This document shows, one piece after another, positions 18,001-22,417 of a DNA stretch of 64,000 bases. Origin of the DNA: Oceanicola sp. (GTDB lineage: Bacteria; Pseudomonadota; Alphaproteobacteria; Rhodobacterales; Rhodobacteraceae). Made by a program: the position numbers and the translations under genes. The notes below the pieces were generated by a model that saw only the letters and a list, made by a program, of their open reading frames with translations, ran no database searches and was not told the origin of the DNA. Position 1 is the first letter of the stretch, and each line of letters opens with the position of its first letter. The stretch spans positions 16,150-80,149 of the forward strand of contig JAKVBK010000009.1 in assembly GCA_022447275.1 (NCBI GenBank), given 5' to 3'.

Positions 18001-20579
18001 CCGGGGGCGACAGTCTGCCGGCGCAGGTGACGGTCACTGTGGCGCCGCCTGCAGCCTTGCCGGTCATTGTTGATCCCGGCCCTCAGTTTGTCTCGGAGGG
18101 CGCAACGCTGTCGCTTAGCCTCACTGGGATTGATGCCGCAGCAACAGGTGGACTGACATGGGCGCTGCTGTCCGGCCCCGTTGGTGCGGCGCTGGATGCA
18201 ACATCAGGTCAGTTGACCTGGCAGTCCGCAGACGGTGCCAGTTCTGAAAACTTTCTTGTGGAACTAAGGGATGCAGATGGCGGCACACGCCAAGCCAGCT
18301 TTGATGTGACGGTCGCCGATGTGGCCCCTCAGATCACCTTAACCGGTGCCGCCTCTGTTGCTGCTGGCCAGACCTACACCGTGGCGTTTGACGTCGCAGA
18401 TGTTGTGGCAGATGCACCCACTGAGATTGTCGTGACATGGGGCAATGGCACCTCTTCGATCCTGCCGGGAACTGCGCGCGAGGCGAGCACCACCTATGCT
18501 GCGGCGGGAGATTTCAGTGTCGGCATTACAGTCACCAACAAGGATGGCATTTTTGCCGGGCCAGATCTGGCTGTTGAGGTGCGCGATGTCGTTGTTAATC
18601 CGCCCGCGCCTGTCGTCGAAAGTTTCACCGCCACGCGATCTGTGCTCACCGTGGTCACGGATCGTGCAATGATCGAACCAGCGCCGGGTCTCTTTGTGTT
18701 GGAAGAGGCAAATGGCAGGGTGATTTCCACATCTGTTTCTCTTTCCGGCACTGGCCGGACTGTGACAGTCACCCCGGATACAGAGCTCAACCGTGGCGAC
18801 TACGTGTTGCGGATCGCCGACGGGTGGACTGCTCGCCCCGCAGAGGGCGGCGCGGCGCTGGACGGAGATGGGGACACGATAGCAGGCGGTGCGGCGGAAC
18901 TGACCTTCCGTATCCTGGCCGGGGTGTCACCTCCGATTGCCGTGGCCGATACTGCAACGACCGCTTTTGAAAGCGCGGTAACACTGGATGTGCTGGCAAA
19001 TGACATCGCCGGATCAGCAGGTGCTCCGGTGATCGCCTCCTTCGGCCCAGCCCAGAATGGCCAGGTGTCACAGCTTGGAGATGGGCGCTTGGTCTATACG
19101 CCCAATGCGGGGTTCTCTGGCGTAGACAGCTTCACCTACTCGGTGAGCGATGGCGTCAATCTGTCTGAGCCGGTTACAGTGACATTGACTGTCTCTGGCA
19201 GCGTTTTGGTCTCTGATCCAAGCGATGGCGGCGGGGCGAGTAGCGATGGGGGCGGCTCCGTTGGAGGGGCGCCTGTTGCACCAGTAGCGCATTCGGGCCC
19301 CGCAAGGCTTCCGGGATTCCGGGGTATTGCCGTTGTGCCGTCCGGTGAAAGCCGTGCCCAACCGCCCTCGCGCCTGCAGTCGACACTGATCCGATCCTCT
19401 GTGCAAACAACGCAGGCAGATAGTGATGGTGCGTCCGCCTCTGGTGTCTGCCGGGCGGCCAGCGTCGCGATGATCGGGGGGCAGATCGTAACGTTGCCCA
19501 CCCTTGTGGCGCCGGGCGATAGCGTTGCGCTCAGCCTGCCAAACGGTGCGCCAGAAGGAATGCGGATAAACTGGGGAACGGAAGGAAGCGTGCGCGTTCC
19601 AGTGGGCGCGACAACCGTCTCGCGACGCTTTGACAGCGAAGGAATCCGCGCCGTAACGATCACCCATGGTTCTGGCGATACGGCCACGCAAGAGACCCTC
19701 TATGTGTCGGTTGGACGGCCCGACCCAGTACGCATCGTGGAGGCGGTGATGCGCGGTGGTCGGTTGGTGCTCACCTTCTCGCGTGCGGTATCGCCGGACG
19801 TTCTGGAAGATGGCAGGGTCTGGCTGGCTGATCGTGCGGGAAGAACGGTCGATATGGGGGCGGTTCTGTCGCGAGATGGCACAGTTCTGACGATCACGCC
19901 CTTGGGGCTTGACCTTGTGCCCGGCACTTTAACACTGCGTCTGCAAAGTGGTCCGTTGGGTGTGCTGGATATGCTGGGCTGCCAGATCGATGGCGACGGC
20001 GATGGGCGCGCTGGTGGGCACTATATTGCGGAGTTTGACATGGGGCTCGACCAGGCTGCATTGAACTTACCCGATATCGTCTATGAAGGCGCGATCGTGG
20101 CCGGTGGTCCCGCTTTCGTGCGCGGTCAATCGATTGGTATTCCGCTGCTAGGGTCCGGAGCTGCGGCAGAGCTCTCTGTGCGCGGCATGGGCGCTGATCT
20201 CGCACCGGAAGCGGTCACCGGGGATGTTCAAAATGGCCCATCGGGCCCTGTTTTGGGAGATGGCGCCGCCGCAGTGGTGTGGCTGGATTCTGCGCCGCAC
20301 ATCGAAACGCTGACGGTTGCAGGCCGGTCGACGGAAACGATGGAGCGGGAGATTGCAAAATCGCAGTCGGCCTCGTCTGAATTGGCAGCACCGGTTGTTC
20401 TGGCGGGTATACTCGGCCTTGCGCGGCCTGCGCAAACTGCGGGACAGCGCTCTAAGGCGCGCCGTGCGGCTAAGGCGCCAGCGGTGGCGCCGCCTGACGG
20501 GCACGGCATTTCAGGCGCTGCTGCGCTGTTGCGTGTTCCGCTGGGTGCAGAGTCTGAAAGGCCAGACAAGCTGTCATGA
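1..20579 (+). CDS. Giant multidomain surface/secreted protein, 5' partial (at least 6,859 residues)
   Basis: The reading frame is open from base 3, and the residues before the first GTG (position 39) already resemble the end of a CARDB domain, so the real start lies outside the window. Numbering from position 39, approximate parts are: two CARDB-like domains (14-265), a prepeptidase-C-like and an IPT/TIG-like segment (270-465), a propeller-like region (1155-1418), an SbsA-type Ig domain (1420-1530), nine Ig/cadherin-like repeats (1637-2502), an RHS/YD-like region (2690-2950), a dockerin-like Ca2+ segment (3066-3106), Big-2-like domains (3200-3390), a second YVTN-like propeller (3785-4355), an alpha/beta-hydrolase-like segment (4515-4675), a coiled coil (5176-5275), a zincin motif (H5649, E5650, H5653, D5659), and Big-9/PKD-like domains (5920-6385). 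No RTX nonapeptide repeats were found. It overlaps the next gene by 4 bp. Its role is inferred as a giant adhesin or matrix protein exported by the three genes that follow. Confidence 0.9.
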   Translation, partial: GQVDEYNAEGNNVAVHALRVEPAPKPDVVAQITAPARMVAGEYTEITVTLVNQGGPMPPEQSSWVTRLRLSRDDLITANDPIVGQVYGLSNMDTGDSSEHTVRLRVPPGLEPGPWRLIAQVDRPDIGAPDGFVLEGPAGEANNITRVAVQIDAPPPANLVPVGVTLPAGLIAGDEIDIAWEIFNAGDNATGPAWSDAIYLSRDGAYDADDILLVRAENEGALGAGQNLQRSTKVRVPMLAEGEWRVILRTDLLGEIDEGAGEAGNTVVTTRVVTVTVPRIGLNEPIAFDLAPGVERLIKVEVPFGQTLQAMVAGLDGPLGGPVADLMVGYQGPPDRSDPLAADLSRGAERATAVVAGTSPGDHYILVRGVAGGASTVQLEARLLPLSIDTVTVDRLGAGAWVTTEINGAQFAQGATVRLSRPGFEAYEPQAWSVVDSSRIIASFDLTGATRGLYDVSVTNPDGTIAVLPYRVMVDPPRAAEVEVALDAERVMPFWDSVHPIGVALRNASNLDAEYVFFRTFIPEMGQNVLVLDDVRNSFARYGDAIMAQGAALSGDGPFEVLNPSSEIRGRHVSSGYAFGLAPGQQARADMALHVYPGVEDPTFEEVLAMPFDTVVAVAATPMTRAEFEAQQRALAEALRQALLADPAASPELFAVAADGELWSDLYIGALEDAGVLRLQDGVPPVREQPLVASMLSTLAQGALAGPLGGQATGAGGARGLFEALTALYAGDAGVQAALLGQGPIQLDVHDGTPFVAVQDAEAFDMGLEGATASRQTRLFMVPSGDLQPQDISVGAEPEEIISALGPDAIGGQGQMALDLRQYLIDQGRSTGGATLVGPDTSDTDGWLPHDTDLPFTLGAVADESAGAVRSLRASVPLDPDLDPESFTLADMRLGSIGIDVPQGKRLFQTEIDLRTSRGFILRVSAGIDLLSSTPTATWLIEAIDPLSGVTLPAGEQGLLLPGQTAELGWFARSATGLVSGNGVSAEAVVLMDDRAPERAANAPARLDLRAPTTRLQQQDLGGGRIALDWAAADDVGVQHVTLYAQEPDGPWRILVRRAEGAASGYVAENVVPGTRFLALATDIAGNIERPALAEALPADGPRVDLGAPPETARTPADPPLAQPGPAPTNPLFLAAQIDQLTPYVADVAPASFSALNTPFAGEAFAASIPTSEGSIGALDVLELSDGRVWVTGGVARASIWELDLENDGAPVGEPIQTADLPLYDLAEGLDGRVWAATGGGPLLELDRLTGEVIARHGDSVGTAVAVSPLDGTLVVAGVAGAAVFDPVTEAFTPLGRDLDLRLGALAFDDSGTLWGVSWPGRDRVVRMTETGRVETVHISPHPIDSLAFGQTGTALQNLLFVTSVAAEDTPSGTSAGTGGVLTLIDPSSLQAVEIADGGLRGEGVTTTSDGRVLVAQGSVVDAILPVFAPEVEASNPAPGDLRVAPLPLLEITFDQRMLDAEPGVPGSVRDPANYALRGSDGTIETPEFVAYSESTRTAHLGFGALPGDTWTMVVDGAANIYGVPLNDPYEVPFTLITNLSDVIELDLSATRFDRSTGDVSFDVALTNTLDRPVRLPLLLTLDTDGGLGVPPEDAQAIGEGAWTLDLSALLPDDGVLQPGETTTGRTVQLDASGRSRPDVLFGSAGNTGPNAAPEFGDLPNLPELEIGTPWTFDLTATDPDGDPVLFGLLDGPQGMALDAVTGTLSWTPNADVLERSTVTVQAFDTLGAARIVRFDLDVIGGNSAPRFVNMPSELVGEAGQTLQLRVNVSDPDGDPLAVFADGLPPGARFDPITRTLTWMPETGQEGLWPDLRLIADDGTSQSVAFVPILIDAGADPLVLRGPSEASVAEGGRIVIRFEGEGGGAGRALRFEADRSSLPPGAVLNPETGALSWTPGYDQAGEWDATIALTDGEARIERSVQITVAPANAAPVFFGMDAWQVYEGRELTLSLFPYDPDSPYARPPVRLPDGSLDFADVPLSTTTRVVSGLPAGASFDPDTTEFTWTPGPDDAGVYEIVLETTDDGGGVPDGVPITVRDTLSLRVLPANILPEIDFIDPVTVASGETRVLTLRATDGDGDIPRLQLETDAPQTALPGFVQFIDNGDGSGTVTIAPGAGDRGLYSLRVTATDGDGADTTFGFTLEATSSNEAPVLGPLYDAVAVAGEAQTLLLPLSDLDGETLDVQVSGLPGLIDMMPSDTTGLWALSFNPDPGALGTHQVQISVTDQGGADGAPVTVSDAFTLTVRTANTAPRLDAVGDRTVPPGGQLLVQLVGRDLDGDSLHYSARGLPAGATLDPQTGVLEWTPRPGQLGREGIVLSVTDGHETATETIALRVDLPERPPVFDPVAPQLVREGDELIIAVGARDPEQGDVFLSLAQGPADMVFDPVLGVARWRPSYGDAGNYQISILALDGAGQSAEQTIEINVVNVNRAPELTLADAGFAVGVPKQVQANASDADGDHLTYRLINAPEGVTVDDEGRLSWTPQPGQSGDHLIVLEATDGVDPRRVVALWSVRDLPVAPSIRVETTPDFPAVPGQPVLIRPVIDAAAPVVRLAVTADGQDLPRDQAGRFILVPDMPGRVTIEVTVEDADGATATQTHTLKVRDPDDVDAPLLDLLELPNGPLDSPVDIAGAVSDSNLDTWSVALIDRSGVRPALTLAEGDAGITGVLAQLDPAKMPDGWYVLRVVAADMGGRRTVRDTLIEIAQPNKTARLLHDTTDASLSLGGVALDLVRRFDSFAAGAVPRGHLAEGWHFATLDMRVESERGLSDVSGLGLETALRSGERALVSLPDGTKAGFTFAPVSVQENGRSFARPAWVPDDPDAGWQLETGQAELIRVGGRWYTVSAAAPYNPGASGGVGDDYRVTGPDGRVYALDAERGLTRITTADGGLVHVSDAGLIGRDGNALRFERDSAGRVTRIVGEGIDMSYRTDDEGRLQLVRNLLTGAAERMGHTSSGELRLATNDAGGSAWAGDTEMSFGADLATLTSWGDASDSINFGPDGHVVHSLVVRASELASTASGRVHIQVTLAGGATGATLDGVDPIGVSDDGSVLVFAVDRPGLLALEVTGTGAHQVRLQAVGDLDLDGDVDADDTSAFGAGTDVDGDGDVDTADRALFNANFGLQPNRPPQPVGEIPPFLTHVDVPIEIDLASLLADAEGDDARYVVLGAVNGTGWIRGETGVFLPQTGVSGDAELIIQADDGWTLSDPIHIPITISDAPLLALDFVGRAQVMATAGIDVPLQLIADFADAEDVDVPLWWAGVQSSDPDVIQISPDGSLIGLARGHVVISAGRGDIAAATIAGVAKADTLDEALTLAGGIDAYPDAVTVLQASQSRQIVTSLGSLGEHFRGQAAQGTRYVVADARIVSVTEDGLITALQPGETTVTVLHGFGEETITVKVLGAVGGASAEVGAEGAILQSASGTRLSVAPGSLPDGTAVSLVDIAFEDLDAKLEGLGLGGDANWGFLGAVDVQMSVPSTETDTPMQLAVPTNGAAQPGETVAFFQRIEMPTGPDDAMEWHWALFDTGTVGDDGLARTASPPFPGLTDRGQVLAARVGFPSKVVKVDYVSDALIQAALYAGALISDLTGGLVDLSAYMASMAVTVSGAISLNYIVPDGDYRQARLEAFKKTADGTVERLEYELELDPELTFEDIDLVPTGEAPPPSIQPGSVSAAFAGVVDRPVITQSEIVEVFEDATQVKLSGFLFMDDALSYDLYEELDAEDIRNSRIRLNFNGQNFYIHGNEFVDIALRSSGTTGEYVQDIIFDVPQYVLLGATEIFVERPIVPRYTGPEPWDEDAEFVTSQPIRFNNEQQLLYVTSRTFGDPTGLPDRGYLEVIRPAPLGSNAADELIRRVPLPRDYLDVGVEMVASPNGAAIFVATLGAVEVFDTISQRFVDFSAADPANLFVAKELRGIPIPEGPITDMAMSEDGLRLFVSAKASIYEIDLSQGAEDFMTARKLLTLDVEVWDQTGAIDRAGENSAHNIIHAIELSKDGRRLYALTPYGERNMNMLRKSHIKFRESSQFWRSEMHVIDVDPALKGVRGERALWELELDDDGNQIYEPDGAKSKKRTTQTVELYGAKLGPAQDRAGDRFNGAMPMFASNGRWIVKNDARDLSRTNRDGVMTVTRRGAFGNGVAILFTTSDDPDTFSLNMETMKATVAQWRGFPDDMADALGMTRNAYNAWGYNLGETDWIPGKGGRQYPFLQRQIGTSFQRYDLDIQTAGEILMSPDGLYAFVVDTGHRSSPDRSTLAKIENQTTIGTKIGVVLDPLGSEPRFLGSVGVFPNQEIKDIALDPSGQRLVATLWHSDTVLAYDTSALIARATEMITSTGKDVNDPSIEPLDLNDTQGVNKPGIDISRPSAIAFSTASEIFVTPVTEPIVNWGENRDELRLTFGWDPEKVPNSDEGVQLYLSTRAPGLGLFPSDPPLHDAGGDKALKPFANDYNPGRVWSTPQGFAFKIGRAYEIGADRIVQDLGEASQNGTVEVTFSEDFMEIVTAGTTLYWGVQFGAAGIRAASSVEVAARAAGADEIAHVTLLTHGFQPFMSVLDGAWSVGYGQPETMLKLAREISDASGGAAVLLYDKRTGQWVNPENGLTGAAGITLGRGVVLVSDWVTESDITDEGFSEAAADALFASLMALDQETEHRLLDAPLHMIGHNRGASVNSEIAQRLAAHLPEINDVHVTTLDPFDQSQETLELPVEDMLLMIRWTNRLAAVVNVAKSVAAAVTTGGASLAVDAVPTASSLATQGLLEKAITTVFEVAGKLGIKIGVVSWDDFKDPDVKRWDNIAFHDNYFQTAAKGKKDGSDVTNTITDFFANSPVTASEAEKAMQAFLQSPDRWTVARRAQWEWLKLKFDVGLDLPGPFTFSANGRSLKGIADYEIDLSTTATGFDRDDFQIDAVGFRFGLNNPTERVLAWYAGTIDPKLELFLDVPIWRRAGDIAQDIRPYSMATENKFDERGWYGASSLALVLSDNMQSYIPSRYKSNPPGLIREGVGQGWFWSAGGGGDIYQPVKSTLTATPYTEDNSEQGAWKSEGAVPEIFNGNFEHGTRQSLVNMIASMIDVGAYIENFTAQPENATVAKKSSKERLFGKDALKSLFSGQVTSFGRFPFSYELPGWSFHGGEGFSAGLDAFRADIAGLFVMNTNPTGLFVDVFDALFDVYAGKITDAATKYLTAKVLKNNETINNNQGYANYKEKVDAIEGYTPAKASAAIKLRDQQQEKYKLAEQEFRIYELLNPVDPVGLAELARLRQVRDDAKRLLDSYENRVKLNGEVEGLHKQVSWLSSAILNDDTWNHIKAVRPAIFGIGPNNDKEGKLQTLESWLKVETDGVIDISKKKDLTEFIKEALKFTFFGKNPAQQDNAILMGGSEALKQLLEGAFSIFGGGSEMGEFVSSVVDELTEFDTLVHNRFWLPETGTNYLTFDTMAPMTVGGGAAVEVMFLKGETTEGAKVSSDSPNVLYRALVPLPEGFFEKTTHSIEVPESLKGQMVKLVIRNVGMETVANDVDITAPEVEDSTGEIEQFFLNASTSLSPGVFGLSQVYLIDNIALSAVPPSTGQAQEATRVAQNVSATVPLAADQVDAVADAARALWQATGVLTPEQDARLATLDFEVRDLGGTILALFDGEQVLLDDDAAGNGWSAAGVDGWQVHNAALRSVDLLTVIAHEMGHALGLPDLPGSGTEEDLMVGALATGVRRVPDADDLVPSDVAAPATPLTLSDVLGTAPRTRLAATTGSTNAIVGAAATTPPVNTTIENGNFDVDDPAGLGWTLVGDAQVVDGRALISESASVFSGITQAFLHDGSATALELTLSEISLTAEPRRVPDAIEIALRDEATGAPLVAVSGLSGTDALISIQADGALRVASGVSVEGTRLPDGRLDLSQALRVLIPLTNAVVDAGYRVSVDLLGFGGDDAQFAVDDVRLLTGANGNLRPVSEPDTAGTTAGTPVRIDVLANDTDAESDALDIVITMPPAHGTAVIQNGAVLYTPEVGFAGADTFFYVARDAGGDSLPAQVTVTVAPPAALPVIVDPGPQFVSEGATLSLSLTGIDAAATGGLTWALLSGPVGAALDATSGQLTWQSADGASSENFLVELRDADGGTRQASFDVTVADVAPQITLTGAASVAAGQTYTVAFDVADVVADAPTEIVVTWGNGTSSILPGTAREASTTYAAAGDFSVGITVTNKDGIFAGPDLAVEVRDVVVNPPAPVVESFTATRSVLTVVTDRAMIEPAPGLFVLEEANGRVISTSVSLSGTGRTVTVTPDTELNRGDYVLRIADGWTARPAEGGAALDGDGDTIAGGAAELTFRILAGVSPPIAVADTATTAFESAVTLDVLANDIAGSAGAPVIASFGPAQNGQVSQLGDGRLVYTPNAGFSGVDSFTYSVSDGVNLSEPVTVTLTVSGSVLVSDPSDGGGASSDGGGSVGGAPVAPVAHSGPARLPGFRGIAVVPSGESRAQPPSRLQSTLIRSSVQTTQADSDGASASGVCRAASVAMIGGQIVTLPTLVAPGDSVALSLPNGAPEGMRINWGTEGSVRVPVGATTVSRRFDSEGIRAVTITHGSGDTATQETLYVSVGRPDPVRIVEAVMRGGRLVLTFSRAVSPDVLEDGRVWLADRAGRTVDMGAVLSRDGTVLTITPLGLDLVPGTLTLRLQSGPLGVLDMLGCQIDGDGDGRAGGHYIAEFDMGLDQAALNLPDIVYEGAIVAGGPAFVRGQSIGIPLLGSGAAAELSVRGMGADLAPEAVTGDVQNGPSGPVLGDGAAAVVWLDSAPHIETLTVAGRSTETMEREIAKSQSASSELAAPVVLAGILGLARPAQTAGQRSKARRAAKAPAVAPPDGHGISGAAALLRVPLGAESERPDKLS
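4951..7545 (+). repeat. Nine tandem Ig/cadherin-like repeats in the giant protein
   Basis: About nine units of 85-120 residues follow one another. Most begin with an N-x-A-P type motif, carry D-x-D-G-D near residue 30, and contain a G-x-L-x-W-T-P turn around residue 60. This is the usual look of the He_PIG / dystroglycan-type cadherin-like family, where Asp-rich turns often bind Ca2+. The copies are clearly divergent at DNA level, so they are old duplications and not a recent tandem array. Confidence 0.75.
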
Positions 20580-22414
20580 CGGTTGACCCGATCCAGTCTG
20601 ACGGTCTGGCCCTCGGGGTGTTGCGCCACCCCGCATCTGGCGCATGGTTTGAAGCCATCGATCAGGCTGCGTTTATTGCTGGATGGCTGGATGAGACGCG
20701 CGCCTTGGTGACGGGTGTGCAGACCTTGGCGTTGTTTGTCGTGGATGACGGTGCCGATGCGCTGCGCCCGGTTGGGCTTTGGCCTGACGGGGATTCCGCC
20801 GCCCTAGAGGCCCTTTCCGACATTGTCGCCCGCGCGGCAGCACGCCCCGGTATCGCCCGCGTGCGCGGGCCAGATGGTGTTTTGCGACAGGCGCTTGCGA
20901 TCCGCGACAACGAGACCGTGGTCGCCGTGGCAGCGATAGCCGCCCTTGGACCCGAGGCGGAGACAGCGCGCGCCTTGCGCTTGAGCACCGGTTGGGTGGC
21001 GGCGCGGCTGTGGCAGCGCCGCGGCGCGCAAGATCGAGCGCGGTTCGACCGTGGCTTTGGTGCGTTGGACCTCATGGCGACCGCCGCAGAGCAGCGCGGT
21101 TTGAAACCTGCCGCAATGGCGTTGGTCGAAGAGTTGGCGCGATGGTTACCCGCCCGTCGCGCGGCAATCGGGCTTTTGCGCAGAACCGGGTCGACACCAA
21201 AGCTGCTGGCGATTTCTGGAAATGCTTGGTTCCGGCGCAATGCCCCGCTGGCGCGGGCCGTCGAAGATGCGATGGGTGAGGCTGTTGATCAGAATGAAAC
21301 CACAGCTTTTCCCCGGCCAGAGGCGCGCTTCGCCGCTATAGATACGGCGCATCAAGCGCTGTGTACCCGCACCGGCAGCCGCGCTGTCGTCAGCACGCCT
21401 CTGCGCGATGCGGAAGGGTGTGTTGGGGCCTTACTGGCCGAGTTTGAAACAGAACCCAGTGAAGAAGACCTTTTGCGCCTAGAGGCGATAGCAGCATTGG
21501 CTGGCCCTCTTCTGGCCCTCAAGGCGCGCGAGGCGCGCTGGATTTCAGGTCGGATGCCGCATCTGATCGGGCGTGGTTTGGGGGCACTTGGTGCGCCGCA
21601 TCGCCCCTCTTACAGGTTGGCAACCTTAGCCATTCTGGTCGCGCTCGCCCTACCTTTCTTCCTAAAAGGGGCTTTGCGTCTTGGGGCTGATGCAACGCTT
21701 TTGGGCACCGAACAGCGCGCTGCTGTTGCTCCTGTTGCGGGCTTCATCGAACAGGCCGATATCCGGCCCGGCGACAGGGTGGCGGAGGGCGATCTTTTAG
21801 TGGCGCTGGATGATCGTGATCTACAGCTGGAGACGGAACGACTTTCGGGCGAGATCCGGCGCTTGCGCCAAGAAGCGCGACTTGCCCTATCTGAAGATGA
21901 CGCGTCGGGTCGGGCCTTGACGGCCTCTCGATTAGAAGCGGCCGAAGCTGAGTTTGCATTGGCGATCGCGCAACTGGAGCGCATGCGCATTCGTGCGCCG
22001 GTGTCCGGCACAGTGCTGTCGGGTGATCACAGGCGTCGACTTGGGGCTCCGGTGGAGGCTGGTGAGTTACTGCATGAGATCGCCGCTGGGGACGGGCTGC
22101 AGGTTGAATTGGGTATTGATGAACGCGACCTGGCTTTGGTCAGACCCGGCATGCGTGGCACGCTTGCACTGGCTTCGGAGCCCAACCTGCGACTGCCGCT
22201 GACTGTGACGGCGATCACGCCCGTTGCTGGAGAGGTGGAAGGACGCCGCCTGTTCACGGCTGAAGCGGAGCTTTCTGGTTCCGTACCTGACGGCTTGGTG
22301 CCAGGGCTTGAGGGGTTTGCGCGCCTTGAGGCGGGCGAGCAGCGACTTTGGACGATTTGGACTCGTCGCCTGCGTGGCTGGCTGATCTTGCAAACTTGGC
22401 GTTGGCGGCCCTGA
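20576..22414 (+). CDS. GAF-domain / HlyD-like membrane-fusion protein (612 aa)
   Basis: The start codon overlaps the giant gene's stop (ATGA), so the two are probably translationally coupled. Residues about 165-320 look like a GAF domain. A single membrane helix lies at about 344-365. Then come the two halves of a biotinyl-lipoyl-like domain around a helical hairpin (about 412-475), with an R-A-P-V-S-G-T-V motif, and a beta-barrel domain, as in HlyD/RND periplasmic adaptors. The topology implied is a cytoplasmic GAF part and a periplasmic adaptor part. A membrane-fusion protein would bridge the periplasm for export of the upstream giant protein. The GAF ligand cannot be told from sequence. 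The C-terminus is short and has no outer-membrane component fused to it. Confidence 0.8.
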   Translation: MTVDPIQSDGLALGVLRHPASGAWFEAIDQAAFIAGWLDETRALVTGVQTLALFVVDDGADALRPVGLWPDGDSAALEALSDIVARAAARPGIARVRGPDGVLRQALAIRDNETVVAVAAIAALGPEAETARALRLSTGWVAARLWQRRGAQDRARFDRGFGALDLMATAAEQRGLKPAAMALVEELARWLPARRAAIGLLRRTGSTPKLLAISGNAWFRRNAPLARAVEDAMGEAVDQNETTAFPRPEARFAAIDTAHQALCTRTGSRAVVSTPLRDAEGCVGALLAEFETEPSEEDLLRLEAIAALAGPLLALKAREARWISGRMPHLIGRGLGALGAPHRPSYRLATLAILVALALPFFLKGALRLGADATLLGTEQRAAVAPVAGFIEQADIRPGDRVAEGDLLVALDDRDLQLETERLSGEIRRLRQEARLALSEDDASGRALTASRLEAAEAEFALAIAQLERMRIRAPVSGTVLSGDHRRRLGAPVEAGELLHEIAAGDGLQVELGIDERDLALVRPGMRGTLALASEPNLRLPLTVTAITPVAGEVEGRRLFTAEAELSGSVPDGLVPGLEGFARLEAGEQRLWTIWTRRLRGWLILQTWRWRP

Positions 22415-22417
22415 ACG

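Noticed and set aside
1-20579. RTX Ca2+ repeats in the giant protein
   Set aside because: Asp-rich turns occur in Ig-like and dockerin-like parts, but no GGxGxDxxx tandem was seen.
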